Below, one piece after another: positions 1 to 9,981 of a stretch of 14,869 bases of DNA. Source of the DNA: Smittium mucronatum. Lineage: Eukaryota > Kickxellomycota > Harpellomycetes > Harpellales > Legeriomycetaceae. The notes beneath the pieces are model-generated. The model was not told where the DNA came from. It searched no databases and saw only the letters and a program-made list of their open reading frames with translations. The position numbers and the translations under genes are program-made. The DNA lies in the NCBI GenBank assembly GCA_001953115.1, contig LSSL01007671.1, positions 1 to 14,869 on the forward strand. The letters are read 5' to 3'. The stretch's first letter is position 1. Every line of letters starts with the position of its first letter.

Positions 1-135
1 TTAACTCTTGACTGCAAGTAACCTCAGTCATACAAATACTTGAAGCGATGTCGGGGGGGGGGGTATTTTGGCTGGTATATTGCACCCTCATCCCATAGGT
101 ACGCAGTCATAGCCCATCAAAGGAGCTTATGTAGT
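1..135. other. GC-richer block of unknown origin at the window edge
   Basis: These bases are clearly richer in G and C than the 2.8 kb that follows and contain few A/T homopolymers. The change to the AT-rich background is sharp, at about 130-140. Several frames stay open for 25-40 codons on either strand, but none gives a protein I recognise. It could be the end of an element or gene that continues outside the window. I see no terminal repeat that would define it. Confidence 0.4.
53..63. repeat. G11 homopolymer
   Basis: Eleven consecutive G residues follow GATGTC. It is the longest G or C run in a window dominated by A and T runs. Its length may be unreliable because homopolymers are prone to sequencing error. 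Confidence 0.9.
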
Positions 136-2733
136 TAAGATAATGATATTTTCTATACGCCTTTTTCTTTTTTTCGTATTGTTTAGAATGGTTTTTACTG
201 ACGTTATCTTAAAATAAAATCCCGTGATACGAAAAAAAAAACCAGGATGTTATTTTTTTTATTCAGAGGTTTAATGGATTTAAAAAATATGCGAAATTTC
301 CTGTAGGTTTTCAGTCCTGACACCTTGTTTTCCATATCTATCAAATTATTTTTAATGTTCATATACTTATTTTGGTTAATCAGAAAGTACAAATTTTCTT
401 CCGATCAATTGAAAATATCCCATCTAGGAACATTTTAATAATAGTGACTTTATTGAATTTATCGCCTATATAGAAACAAACCGCCAAAAATAATTTTGCT
501 CATAGCTATTTGTTAACAGCAAGGATTAGAAATTTTTTTGTTGGGGGATTAAATAAATTCGATAACTCTCTGTAATTACACCAACTTTAAGTAATTACGG
601 TATTAATATGAAAAATATTATCATTCGTAATTTTCTAATGTCCTTATTCAGATATATGAGATTTTTAAACAACAGCAGATACTTATTTCTTTATACCAAT
701 GCGGGGTTTAAAATTTTCAAATATAGGGATAACATAAGAGAATAGATATAAAGCTTATGGAAAAAGTAATTTGAAAAAAATTCACTTATTAAATAAATGA
801 AGGAGTTGATTTGATATAACTGTAATGATTAGGAAATTTGGTCTAAATTAAAAAAACAAATCTTATTGGTTTTTTTAAACTAGTTATGACTGGTAATTTT
901 CAGTAATAAGATATAGTCTTTTTTGAACGAAGCGCTTTTTATTGAAACACTTGATAATTAGTAGCCCACATTTTTTTGTGGATTATCATTCTTTGGTACT
1001 TAAAATAAGCAAAGGATGTATACGCTACTAAGCCTTAGTTTTTTTAAACCCTACAGCTTTTGAACCTGTTTTTGTAAACTACGCTATTTAGCTCTTTAGT
1101 TTTTTTTATATTTAACCCTTTCAGGGCCATAGGATGTTTATGGCTTCTAGTTATTTTATTTTTATTCTTCATTAGATATTTTATGAATTAAACTGATTAT
1201 AAGAATTATTCTAATATATTTTTTAATTGAGCAAGAAAAAAGATACGTTTTTGTGCTGGCAGTATTGTAATGTTTAAATAAACATTAGTTGATTGCAACT
1301 TCATACTTTGGTTTGAATATGAAATAGTTCAAAGCCTAATCAAAATTTACACACAAGTAACTTCACCTGAATTTTTTCCAACAAGATTCGCTTTTACTGA
1401 CTTCTCCTTAGTCTTTTACTTTAAAAGTATCATTATACTTTGAATAAATGAATATAAAAACAAAATTTGGAGATTAAAATCATTAGCTAATGGAATATAA
1501 ATTTTTATTTATATTAAACCAAAGTAGGGTAAACTTTAGCTATTAATGATTACACAATTAAGCTGTCTAGCTGATAAAGGGCTAAAAAAATATTATTTTA
1601 TCGGGATTATTTTTATTGGCTGTTATGTTTTTTTATTGGCTGAGTTAAAAATATTTTGATGAATTAATTATATTTTAATTCGAAAATAATCATCAATTTC
1701 ATAAGAACTGAATTTGTTCATAAAGCTTAGATTATTAATAAAAACCATGGGGGACTTAACGGAAGAAACTTTCTGATTTTAATACTCAGTTTTTTCGAAA
1801 TGGAATCAGAAATTAATAAATAAAACATGGATTTTTTTAATTAATATTTTTTAACGAATTAAGTATATAAATATTTTTTTGGACCAATAAATTCAATATA
1901 ACTGAAAATAAGTTTTTTTCGGGTAATTAATTAGTATAAATACTTTAATACGATAATTTCTCTATTGAGTTTTCAAGTCAAAATTATTATAGCCACAAAT
2001 ATAATATTTTTGATTCAAAATTAAGTAATTTGATACAAAAAATAAAATCACCAAAAAAATTAAAGATTACAAGCCAAATAGCGATTCAGAATTGTGTATG
2101 TTGATGCGAAATTCATCTTGATTTTTTTTATTGGATCATTTAATCAGATTATATCTTATCTAAATTTAATTGGGTGATAATGTTGATATTTATTAATTGA
2201 TTTTTGGAATGCAAATTTATTTAAAAAAAATTCTTCAAAAAAATTAGCTAGGTGGTAAAAAAAATATCTATTCTCTTCAGGAAATTCACATCCTTACAAA
2301 AAAAAATTCCAAAATTTTTAATACTATAAAATAGTTATTTGAAGACACGAAAATTAAATGGAATTATATTGGAGATACACCTCTACTCAAAGATGAGTTA
2401 TACTAGTCTAAAATGATACTTTCGACAATAAGATGCTTGAAAAGTGCTTTTAAAAAAATTTTTGTTGTAAAATCAAGAAATCAATGAGTTTTAAATTCAT
2501 GATAAGAAAAGACCATTATAATAAAAGTATGTTTAGAGTTTATCAATTAAAACTTCATAACAAATATTGTCAAGAAGTACCTCCCAAAACCAACTTTAAG
2601 TTTTTAGTACTAAATAAATACATAATCAGAGTATAACTTCCCTGTGAAATAAAAAAGGAATTTTTTAAAAGTGTATTTTTAATTAAGAATGAGCAGATAT
2701 ATTTAATATCTGGTTAATATATAAGAAAAAAAC
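136..2733. other. AT-rich stretch without a recognisable gene
   Basis: The sequence is dominated by short A and T runs, with stop codons frequent in all frames. The longest ATG-initiated frame, 62 codons on the minus strand at 204-392, is low-complexity (Asn, Lys, Ile, Phe) and is what chance gives at this composition. I see no tRNA, rRNA or conserved protein motif. A somewhat less AT-rich patch at about 930-1140 has no open frame that I recognise; it might be a very old relic. Confidence 0.6.
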
Positions 2734-2757
2734 CACAATCACAATCACAATCACAAT
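2734..2757. repeat. Hexanucleotide microsatellite (CACAAT)4
   Basis: Four perfect tandem copies of CACAAT, followed at once by AT-rich sequence. It lies about 180 bp upstream of the transposase relic and is not inside any open frame that I can support. Confidence 0.9.
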
Positions 2758-2935
2758 AAACTACTTCTGCTTTAGAAGAAATAATAAAAAATTATTCATT
2801 TTATGAAGGAATAAAAAAGAAAAAAGCATAAATTTCCAAAAAATTAATTTCTCTAGGTAATTTAACTAAAAAAATAATTCTAAAAAAATTTTTTTAGGCA
2901 AATTTATTTTTTTTTTAATTTAAAAATTAGATAAT

Positions 2936-3880
2936 TTGAAGATTTTTATCACTTCAAAAGGTTTTTTAAAAATGGCGAGTGATTCGAAAATGATATATAT
3001 AGATGATGCTCACATAAGTATTAATCCTGATCATCCTGTCCACATATTCTTATTTTCATATATTAATGATGTGTTTTTATTATCGGGTATATCTATGGTT
3101 TCAAACGAGTCTTTGGAAACTTATTTTAGTTTTCTTTTTGGGCTTAAAAAAGAAATCGAAAACGATTTTTTTTGGCTTCAAATCAACGGACATCATTTCA
3201 AAAATTTCCCCTTCTATTAGAAAAGATGTTCATGAATTTTTTTTTTCTAATATAACCCGTGTAAACTGCTGGGCTCATGTTTTTAGAATTATGATAAATA
3301 TCCTTAACCCTTTTCTAAAATTCAAGAAAAAAAAAATCAATGATATAATTTTTTTGCAACTATCTAATTCTGATTAATTTTTTGAAACTAGGAACAAATT
3401 ATTTATAGAAAAATGGACAGCATTTGAGGAGGATGATAATTTCGTGGAAATATTTTTGAGAATACATATCAAAATTAATTTTAATTAGCATGAGGGCTCT
3501 AACTTATTTGGGCCAATTACAAAAGAAATTACATGAGCGCTTTAAATTTTTTGATAAAAAACATTTGTAATGGTTGGAAATTTTTCGAAATAATTGTATT
3601 TATTGATCTATGTAAGTCAATAATGTTTGATATTTCAAGTGAAATAAAACCTAACATGAAAATGCCTATCTATGAAAAAAGAAAGTTAATACCCCTAGAG
3701 TTGTATTTTTTCTACCACACTATCTTTAAAAAAAGTAGAGTATCTTTTATATTTGCTTCAGAAGAACCAGTTAGTCAAACTAAACTTCTATTAATAAAGA
3801 TAAAGTATCCTCAAACACACATTTTAATATACGGGAATATAAGGAAGTCCATTGAAAATTTTCTACACTCAGAATTATGA
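2936..3880 (+). pseudogene. Decayed MULE (Mutator-like) transposase
   Basis: Three consecutive open pieces in different frames read as one degenerate protein. Piece one (2936-3220, 94 codons) has the beta-strand/turn pattern before and after the first catalytic Asp of MULE transposases, ending in SNESLETYFSFLF (residues 56-68), which matches the family's 'sNE...y.wlf' segment. Piece two (3066-3377) carries RVNCWAHVFR. Its Cys68 and His71 fit the C-x2-H signature that MULEs place between the second Asp and the Glu. The same frame reads past a TAA at 3375 into FFETRNKLFIEKW, like the family's 'F...w'. A break at about 3533 leads to piece three (3533-3880), starting in ALNFLIKN, where the family has its Glu-containing TNN-type helix. 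Internal stops (TAA 3375, TAG about 3486, TGA about 3534) and two frameshifts make it non-functional. Family assignment rests on motif resemblance recalled by eye. Confidence 0.6.
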
Positions 3881-4066
3881 AAACTCTGGTGGCTTGGAAG
3901 CAAGTTGTTAATAATTGCTATGATTAATTGAAACATAAAGGATGCTATTAATTTTACTAATACTTGAGGAAATAAACTAAACTTTACATGATAAATATAA
4001 CAATATTAACTTCAAAAAAGGAAAAGAAGAAATCCAAATAATATCTCAAAGAGCGCTTCTATGAGA

Positions 4067-4083
4067 ATATATATATATATATA
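4067..4083. repeat. (AT)n dinucleotide run
   Basis: Seventeen bases of strictly alternating A and T, within a wider AT-rich region. Confidence 0.85.
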
Positions 4084-4610
4084 ATTATTATACAACTTAT
4101 AAATAAATTATATTGAAAATAAAACATCGAAATTAGCAATAAATTTTATTAAAATTTAAAACTTTAAAGAATTAATCGAGTTTTTTTTTTAAATAAGCGA
4201 TTTATTTCAAGAGTTTTTAATTTTTTAAAGCTAAAGTGCATATTTTCTTTGGGTACCATTTTTTATAGAAAATTTAGGTGCTTTGATTATAATCATTTAA
4301 TTATATGATTCATAAACTGATATTGTGGCTTTTCATATAATGATTTTTTTAATTTAAAATAAAAATTTTAGAGTAAGATTTAATAAAGAATAGATCTTTA
4401 TAAGAACAATCACAATAAAAATCACTTAAATAATATACCAGTTTTATGTCAAATACGAAAAATAATTTTATTTAAATACAAACAAAATTTATTTATTATA
4501 GTTGGATTCATCCAAAAAACATATAGAATATCAACAGTTAACTAAATTTAATACCACTCAAAATTTTGTAAGCCCATTTAATGTTAAATATATCAACTAT
4601 ATTTGGAATA

Positions 4611-4630
4611 AAATGAAATGAAATAAAATA
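4611..4630. repeat. Short pentamer tandem (AAATG)2(AAATA)2
   Basis: Four 5-bp units in tandem, two AAATG and two AAATA, running into an A tract. A simple repeat in AT-rich sequence. Confidence 0.7.
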
Positions 4631-5807
4631 AAAAAATCTAATAGTGAAAAATGAATTATAGATTATAATAAATTATATTTACAAAATGATTTACCTAGAG
4701 CCATATCGTTAATATAGTCTGTTTACTTAAAAAAATTGGTACAAAGAATCCAATTTTCATTTTGATGAAGATTTTCTGGTCTGAGGCTTGGTATGGTATA
4801 GAACTGAGAGGTCCTAACAATTATATAATGGAATGATAAAAGTAAATTTAGTATTTTAGTGTTTTTTTTAGTGAATATGAATGATTAAATTAAGTATAGA
4901 ATCAGAGATGAAATTTTTTTTATAATATTAAGTCGGTAATTAAAGTGTACTTATATAACGATGGGTTGGCAGAAAAAACTATTATTTTGGTGAATCATTG
5001 AGGGCTTTTTTGAAATGAGCTATCTATTTTGTTTTAAATTTTCTGTTTTCGCATTTTATATTGCGTTGTGGGCTCGAATTTTCATTAAAAACTTGCTAAT
5101 ATGATTGCTTAAAAAGATCCAAATAGGTCGTATATCGTATTATTGGTATTTTTGGCACAATTAGTGATCAATAAAATTGAGCTTCTAAATTTCAAATTTA
5201 TACTGAATTATTTAGCTACTATGATTTTTATTTGACCTGATTGTTGAGATACCGATTTCATAATAAAAAAGTCTTTTAAAAAATGAAATTTAAGTAAATT
5301 CGTAAAGAAGTGCTTATAGAAATATGTATTAAATTTAGCGTTGCATTTTTTAGTGCTACTGAGTTTTTTCTATTTACAAATATATATTTTATGAAAAATA
5401 TATAAAAAAAAATTGATAGCTGAAATTAAATATAGTTCAATATTATTTAATTTTATTATAGCATCAAAAAAATCACATAATGAATAAGATTCAAACTTTT
5501 TTGCATCAATCTATCTAACTATGAGCCAATAAAAATTAAACTCTTTTTTATTATAAATAAAATCCTTTTCTTTGTATCTATTTACATAATTTTGAATCTA
5601 AAAAAAAAAATGTATCAAAATAAGATCGACCTGTTTTTAATATTAATGGATATGATTTATAGGTATAATGCAATTTTTTAATAATTATCTTTATTAGATA
5701 ATTTATTTTTGGTTTTAATATTGAATTAATACTGGAAAAAGAATCATAAAATTATTAGAATCGAAAATTTGGTTGCAAAAATATATATAGGTATTCTTGT
5801 TTTAATT

Positions 5808-6100
5808 TATTATGCTAATAGTGAAATAAATGATATATTTCAATAATATGAACTTTCATCAAATAAAAAAAAATTTAAAAAGAATTCACCAATGTTAATT
5901 TATGAATTTATTTGATTTTAAATTAGATAAAATGATATAAACCGAAAAAAGAGTTGATTAGTCAATATTGTAATAGTGGGATTTTATAAGCAAATATTGA
6001 TCTGTATCAATAAAATGGTTTAGTCGAAATAAATGCGTATTTATCAACTTAACGCAATTTTTTTAATAAAAAAAACTATAAATATTAAACTCAGCTTAGT
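5808..6100 (+). repeat. Foldback element 1, left arm
   Basis: This arm is an imperfect reverse complement of about 6790-7077. Matched landmarks include AAGAATTCAC (about 5879) against GTGAATTCTT on the other side. Others are ATTTGATTTTA, AGATAAAA.GATATAA, GGTTGATTA-like and AATAGTGG.-.TTATATAA blocks, and AATGGTTTA..GAAATAAA before the palindrome. Similarity is interrupted by substitutions and small indels, so the structure is old. The outer edge is set where TATGCTAATAGTG stops matching CACTGGAGCCTATT. Nothing in it codes for a recognisable protein. Confidence 0.75.
6031..6060. repeat. Nested palindrome AAATGCG...ACGCAATTT (foldback element 1)
   Basis: The bases AAATGCGT and ACGCAATTT face each other across about 13 bases inside the left arm. 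Flanking bases extend the inverted match weakly. A very similar palindrome occurs at 8702-8730 in the second foldback element, which links the two structures. Confidence 0.6.
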
Positions 6101-6789
6101 TAATAAGTTCGAGTTTATTTAAAATATTTTATTTTGACGGAATAAAATAAAGCCTATCAAAATAAATCGATTTTTATAAATTTATTCATAATATTTTAAA
6201 ATTAAATCAATGATATAGTCCATACTTCACGAAAAGGATTTTATTTTTATTTTTACCCCCTCAAATTAAATTAAAACACTATTTTATTGGAGCTTAAACT
6301 CAATATTTATACCATTGAGAATATTTAATCCCTTCTTTATTTTAATCTAGACTTAGAAAAAATATATATCAGTTATATTGAAATATAAGAAAGAAAGAAT
6401 AAATATTAGTCTTTAAATTTTTTTGGCTAATTTTCAATTCATCGAAAATGCGGTTATTACGGAAATTTATAATTCAATTATGTAAAAATAATATTTTTAA
6501 TTTAATGGATGTTTTTAGAGTCGATATTAAAAAATTGGTATTCCCCTTTTATTGGTGCTATCTAAAAATAAATAGTATTATATAATAGCGGAATAGAAAT
6601 TAATAAAAAATGAGCGGGATTGTAAATGGATAATAATAGAGAGTTTTTTTAAAAAAAATTCTCAATGCTTTAAACAGCCAAAATCATAATAACACATAAA
6701 ATTTTTATTAGTGTATACATACATTTTAATAGTTTTGATCTATTTTGGTAAAAAAATAGTATATCAATTAAATGATAAATTATTAAATA
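6101..6789. other. Foldback element 1, spacer between arms
   Basis: The spacer is AT-rich with no supported open frame. Weak inverted similarity to the opposite side continues to about 6175 and 6730. A compact local hairpin lies at 6639-6663 (GAGAG-T7 / A8-TTCTC). No transposase remnant is visible, so if this is a mobile element it would be non-autonomous. Confidence 0.5.
6639..6663. repeat. Local hairpin-forming palindrome
   Basis: GAGAG followed by T7 is matched by A8 followed by TTCTC, giving a near-perfect 12-bp stem with almost no loop. The position is close to the middle of foldback element 1. Its role is unknown. Confidence 0.6.
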
Positions 6790-7077
6790 AACAGATTTTA
6801 ATATATTTGATTTATTTTTATTGAAAAAATCGTGTTTTATTAATAAGAACGCGTTTATTTCAATTAAACCATTTTGTTGAAATATATCAATATTTACTTA
6901 TATAACACCACTATTTCAATATATGTATAATCAACCCTTTTTTTGAGTTATATCCTTTTATCTAATGTAAAATCAAATAATTTAATAGATTAATATTCGT
7001 GAATTCTTTATAATTTTTTTTTTTTGAAAGCCCATACTATTGAAATAAACCCACCTGTTGCACTGGAGCCTATTAAA
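6790..7077 (-). repeat. Foldback element 1, right arm
   Basis: The reverse complement of this segment matches the left arm across most of its length with the same order of landmarks. The strongest part is about 6820-7020, ending in GTGAATTCTTTATAA. Weaker similarity continues through GAAAGCCCATACTATTGAAATA to CACTGGAGCC at about 7061-7070. The outermost 60 bases are less AT-rich than the background. Confidence 0.75.
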
Positions 7078-8423
7078 GGTATTATTTATATTATTAAGAA
7101 ATAAATTAATAACCGACTGGTAAATAAATATGGAAATTTAAAAAAGTAGAAGGATATTTATTTTGAAACTTCTATTATTTTTTCCCAACAGTTTATTTTT
7201 TCGAAAATTCCTTGTCCCAAAATTTTTTTCATCTATTATTAACTAATAAGTATGATTAAAAAATTTCTTGGCAGTTTTTTTCTTTATGATCAATAAATGC
7301 AAAAAAGTCTTTAATATTAAAAAAATGGTATTATTTACTCCAATTTTATTTATTCAGGTTGAGGATATAAAATAATTGCCTCCATGGTGGTGATATAATT
7401 TTAAAATACCTCATATGAACGATCTCTTTTTTAATTTTGATCAAAAAACCAGGGAATATATACATATCTAAAGTTTACATGTACTCATGTCGCCTTATTT
7501 ATACTATAGAAAAATCATTAAGGCCATCAAAGTTATTCGGTTAGGCTGTTATTTGCATTTGGAGTATAAATATCTAGTGCAAAAAATAATAAAGCATCTA
7601 ATAAATGATAATAAGTCGAATATTTGAACTATAAATATAGCTGGAATTTCTTGAAAGTTCTAAAATCAAAACTTTACTGGAGCTAGGAAGAAGATATGAA
7701 AGATAAGGTTATTACTTATCGAAATTTTCTATTAATTATCTTTAAATCATATAATTAGCCATTTAATGATTCGGGATGAGAGCCTAAGGTTAGCTTTTCT
7801 TTGTCTAATTTCTATAAAAATATTTTCTGATTCTAAAATTAAATGGATTTAAAAATATTAAAAAAATCAGCTTGACTCATATAAATCTACCCTGAATTAT
7901 CGAATGTAGTATTATGGAATTTTGAGACACATTGGGGTTGTGAAAGAATTTATAATAGTGCCCATATCCTAATTTGGGTTTTAAAAGAGTCCGATTATAA
8001 ATTTGAAGATTTTTTTCGATTTAAAATCCATAATCTATACGTATTATTTTATATTGCAATAAAAAAGGTAATAATGGAACTTCGATAATTTTTAATATTA
8101 ATGGTTACCAAAATGTTTAAAATAAATATTTTTTCAATTTTTTTTACTCGAAATTTTATTACTTTATTGAAAATTTTTTTTTACAAAAATGAATAAATTA
8201 TAAAATATTACTGGATATGTTAACATTAATAAAAAATCATAGTGATGTTGGGATTGAACATGTTTTTGAACTAGTTCAAAGAAGGATAAATATATGCTTA
8301 AATCATTGAGCGTTTAATTATAATTTTAAAGATAAAAATCTAGAAAATTTTATAAAAAATCTGATCCCTAATAAAGAAATAAAAAAAGTGAGCTCATATA
8401 TATATTGGGCCATGTAATTCCAA
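7078..8423. other. AT-rich stretch without a recognisable gene
   Basis: No frame is open long enough to exceed chance and no RNA gene is visible. The patch at about 7370-7560 is somewhat richer in G and C and, on the minus strand, gives fragments such as NANNSLTE separated by stops. That could be the trace of an old transposase, but I cannot support it as a gene. Confidence 0.55.
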
Positions 8424-8772
8424 AAAAAAATCTTTACAAGTTAAAAATTATACTAGGATCGAATTCTTATCACTAGGCTACCAAAAAAATTCAGGATATT
8501 GAATGAAATAAAGGCTTTTTTTGGCTATTATTTAAACTAAAAAAAAACAAAATAACTTTTTTAAAATGTTTTAAGAAATGATAAAATAATTGGATATATT
8601 TATAAAAAATTTTATAAATCGGGAAAATGGGTTTATTTTGGGATAAACGCGTTTAGTTGAAAATTCCAGAGACATTTAAAAATTGGCAAATTTTTTAAAC
8701 TAAATGCGAATTTATGAATTTAACGCATTTTATTCAAGTTGAAACCAATTTATCAAAATATTTATCAATATA
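8424..8772 (+). repeat. Foldback element 2, left arm
   Basis: This arm is an imperfect reverse complement of 9322-9688. Clear matched blocks in order are AGGCTACC, AAAATTCAGGATATTGAAT, AAATAAAGGCTTTTTTT, TTTAAACTAAA, CAAAATAA, ATGTTTTAA, GGGTTTATTTTGGGATAAA, and TTGAAACCAATTTATCAAAA. The similarity is higher and more continuous than in element 1, suggesting a younger copy. No coding potential is visible. Confidence 0.8.
8702..8730. repeat. Nested palindrome AAATGCG...ACGCATTT (foldback element 2)
   Basis: The segment reads almost the same on both strands. Its flanks extend the palindrome, with AATTGG at 8681-8686 facing CCAATT at 8745-8750. The opposite arm has a decayed equivalent between AAATTGG (9344-9350) and CCAATTT (9408-9414). 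It closely resembles 6031-6060 in element 1. Confidence 0.65.
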
Positions 8773-9321
8773 ATATCTATTTATTGGTATCCGAATTTTA
8801 AGCCAAATTTCAAAAAAATATTCAAACTATAGTTCCAGTCTAGGATTTTTAAATTTGGTTTATTTAATGGATCGCATTTAAAAATAACTGGAAAAGGTTT
8901 TAAAACATTTGTTATTTTTTATGATTTTCTTAAATTTCCAAAATAAAAAATAAGGCGTAAAAGAAGCATATTGAAATTATGAGACATAATTTACGATATT
9001 TAGAAACTTAACTAAATCACGTATCCTAAATAAATAAGACTTTAAAAATGTTAATTAAAGTTATTTGTATATTTTATTACACCTTATCTTTATTTAAAAC
9101 GATAACTAAAGGTATTTTCAATACCAAAGTAATAAAGGGGAAGATATTTTATTAAATACTTTTTGAATAACTTGAAAAATATAAAAAAAAATTATTTTAA
9201 AGCTTAAATGAAATATTAGAGGGTTTTTTTTTGATAATTGGCTCCAATAATGAAAAAATGCATTTTTTTTTTTTATCTGGCGATTTTAATGAAAAATCTG
9301 GATCGAGTGATTATTATTTTG
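8773..9321. other. Foldback element 2, spacer between arms
   Basis: About 550 bp of AT-rich sequence without an open frame that I can support and without obvious similarity to the spacer of element 1. It includes long A and T runs near 9185-9275. No transposase remnant was seen. Confidence 0.5.
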
Positions 9322-9688
9322 GTATATTGATAAAAGTTTTGAGAAATTGGTTTCAAAATGATTAAAATGTTTTAAATTGACAAATTCACATTTATTTGAA
9401 AATGGAACCAATTTTCAAATATTTCTGATATTTATAAATAAAAACTTTTATCCCAAAATAAACCCATTAACCGGATTTCTAGAATTTATCATAGATATAT
9501 CAAATTATTATATCACCTTTTAAAACATCCGAAAAAATCATTTTATTTTGTTTAGTTTAGATAATAATAAAAAAAGCATTTATTTAATTCAATAGCCTGA
9601 ATTTTGTTGGCAGCCTACTGAATATAAATTTTTATAAATTAAATCCCACCAATAAATTTAATTATTCGACTAAATTAAGATTTTTTTT
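9322..9688 (-). repeat. Foldback element 2, right arm
   Basis: The reverse complement follows the left arm block by block from TATCAATATA at the inner edge to GGCTGCC (9609-9615) and AAAAAAAAATCTT (about 9678-9690) at the outer edge. The arm ends about 65 bp before the DIRS element, so the two mobile structures are separate neighbours. Confidence 0.8.
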
Positions 9689-9707
9689 TTAAAAAAATTA
9701 TATACAT

Positions 9708-9755
9708 TTAAGCAATGTAATATAGACCATCTGTTCTAAGAATGCCTTTAAAATA
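9708..9755 (-). pseudogene. Possible 3' end of the gene interrupted by the DIRS element
   Basis: Read on the minus strand, this stretch is open from the TATTTTAA repeat through YFKGILRTDGLYYIA to a TAA at 9710-9708. Starting at the same 8-bp repeat on the far side of the DIRS element (14110-14103), the minus-strand relic ends in CEINFEECYFK. The frame runs on across the repeat if the element is removed in silico. It is short, so chance is possible. The inference depends on the repeat being a duplicated target. Confidence 0.35.
9748..9755. repeat. 8-bp direct repeat flanking the DIRS element, left copy
   Basis: TTAAAATA here is identical to 14103-14110. Both copies lie just outside the positions where similarity to the internal complementary region ends. 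DIRS elements usually insert without target duplication, and this octamer is all A/T, so coincidence must be kept in mind. Confidence 0.4.
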
Positions 9756-9757
9756 TT

Positions 9758-9899
9758 ATTATAAATCAAATAAGAGACATATTAAGTGTTAAAATCTTAT
9801 TGGGTAAAAAAAACCGAAATATAATATAATAAATAAAAGTGAACTAATTTTTTTTTATGATATGGGCTGTGAAGTACGGCTTAGAGATATCCTTATCAT
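9758..9899 (+). repeat. DIRS left inverted terminal repeat
   Basis: The reverse complement matches the right end from ATTATA at the outside to GATATCCTTATCAT at the inside. Strongest blocks are ATGATATGGGCTGTGAA (from 9857), TACGGCTTA, AGATATCCTTATCA and TAAAATCTTATTGGGTAAAA. A few substitutions and a changed T run separate the two copies. In DIRS elements these repeats flank the coding body, and promoter activity has been reported in the left one of DIRS-1. I see no specific promoter motif here. Confidence 0.9.
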
Positions 9900-9981
9900 A
9901 TTTTTTTTCGCAAAGGTACTCTAACAGCATAAAAGATTTTGTTTTTTAAATATTTTATCTAAGTGTATAAAATTTTTTACA
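9900..9981 (+). promoter_or_regulatory. Leader between left ITR and Gag-like ORF
   Basis: Eighty-two bases separate the repeat from the first ATG. They are T-rich with a GTATAAAATTTTTTACA segment right before the ATG, which could serve as an AT-rich core promoter or 5' leader. This is inferred from position only. Confidence 0.25.

Larger units (their letters stand above)
3881..5807. other. AT-rich stretch without a recognisable gene
   Basis: Nothing in this stretch reads as a conserved protein or RNA. It holds an AT dinucleotide run at 4067-4083 and a short AAATG/AAATA tandem at 4611-4630. A small ATG frame of 23 codons at about 4764-4835 (MKIFWSEAWYG...) sits in slightly less AT-rich sequence, but it is too short to support as a gene. 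The 3' part may include the terminal inverted repeat of the MULE whose transposase lies upstream, but I could not find a matching partner. Confidence 0.55.

Noticed and set aside
204..392. 62-codon minus-strand open frame
   Set aside because: Low-complexity Asn/Lys/Ile/Phe composition in AT-rich sequence, no motif. This length is expected by chance.
966..981. Hairpin CCACA-T6-TGTGG resembling a bacterial terminator
   Set aside because: The context is eukaryotic, there is no upstream gene, and short hairpins are common in AT-rich DNA.
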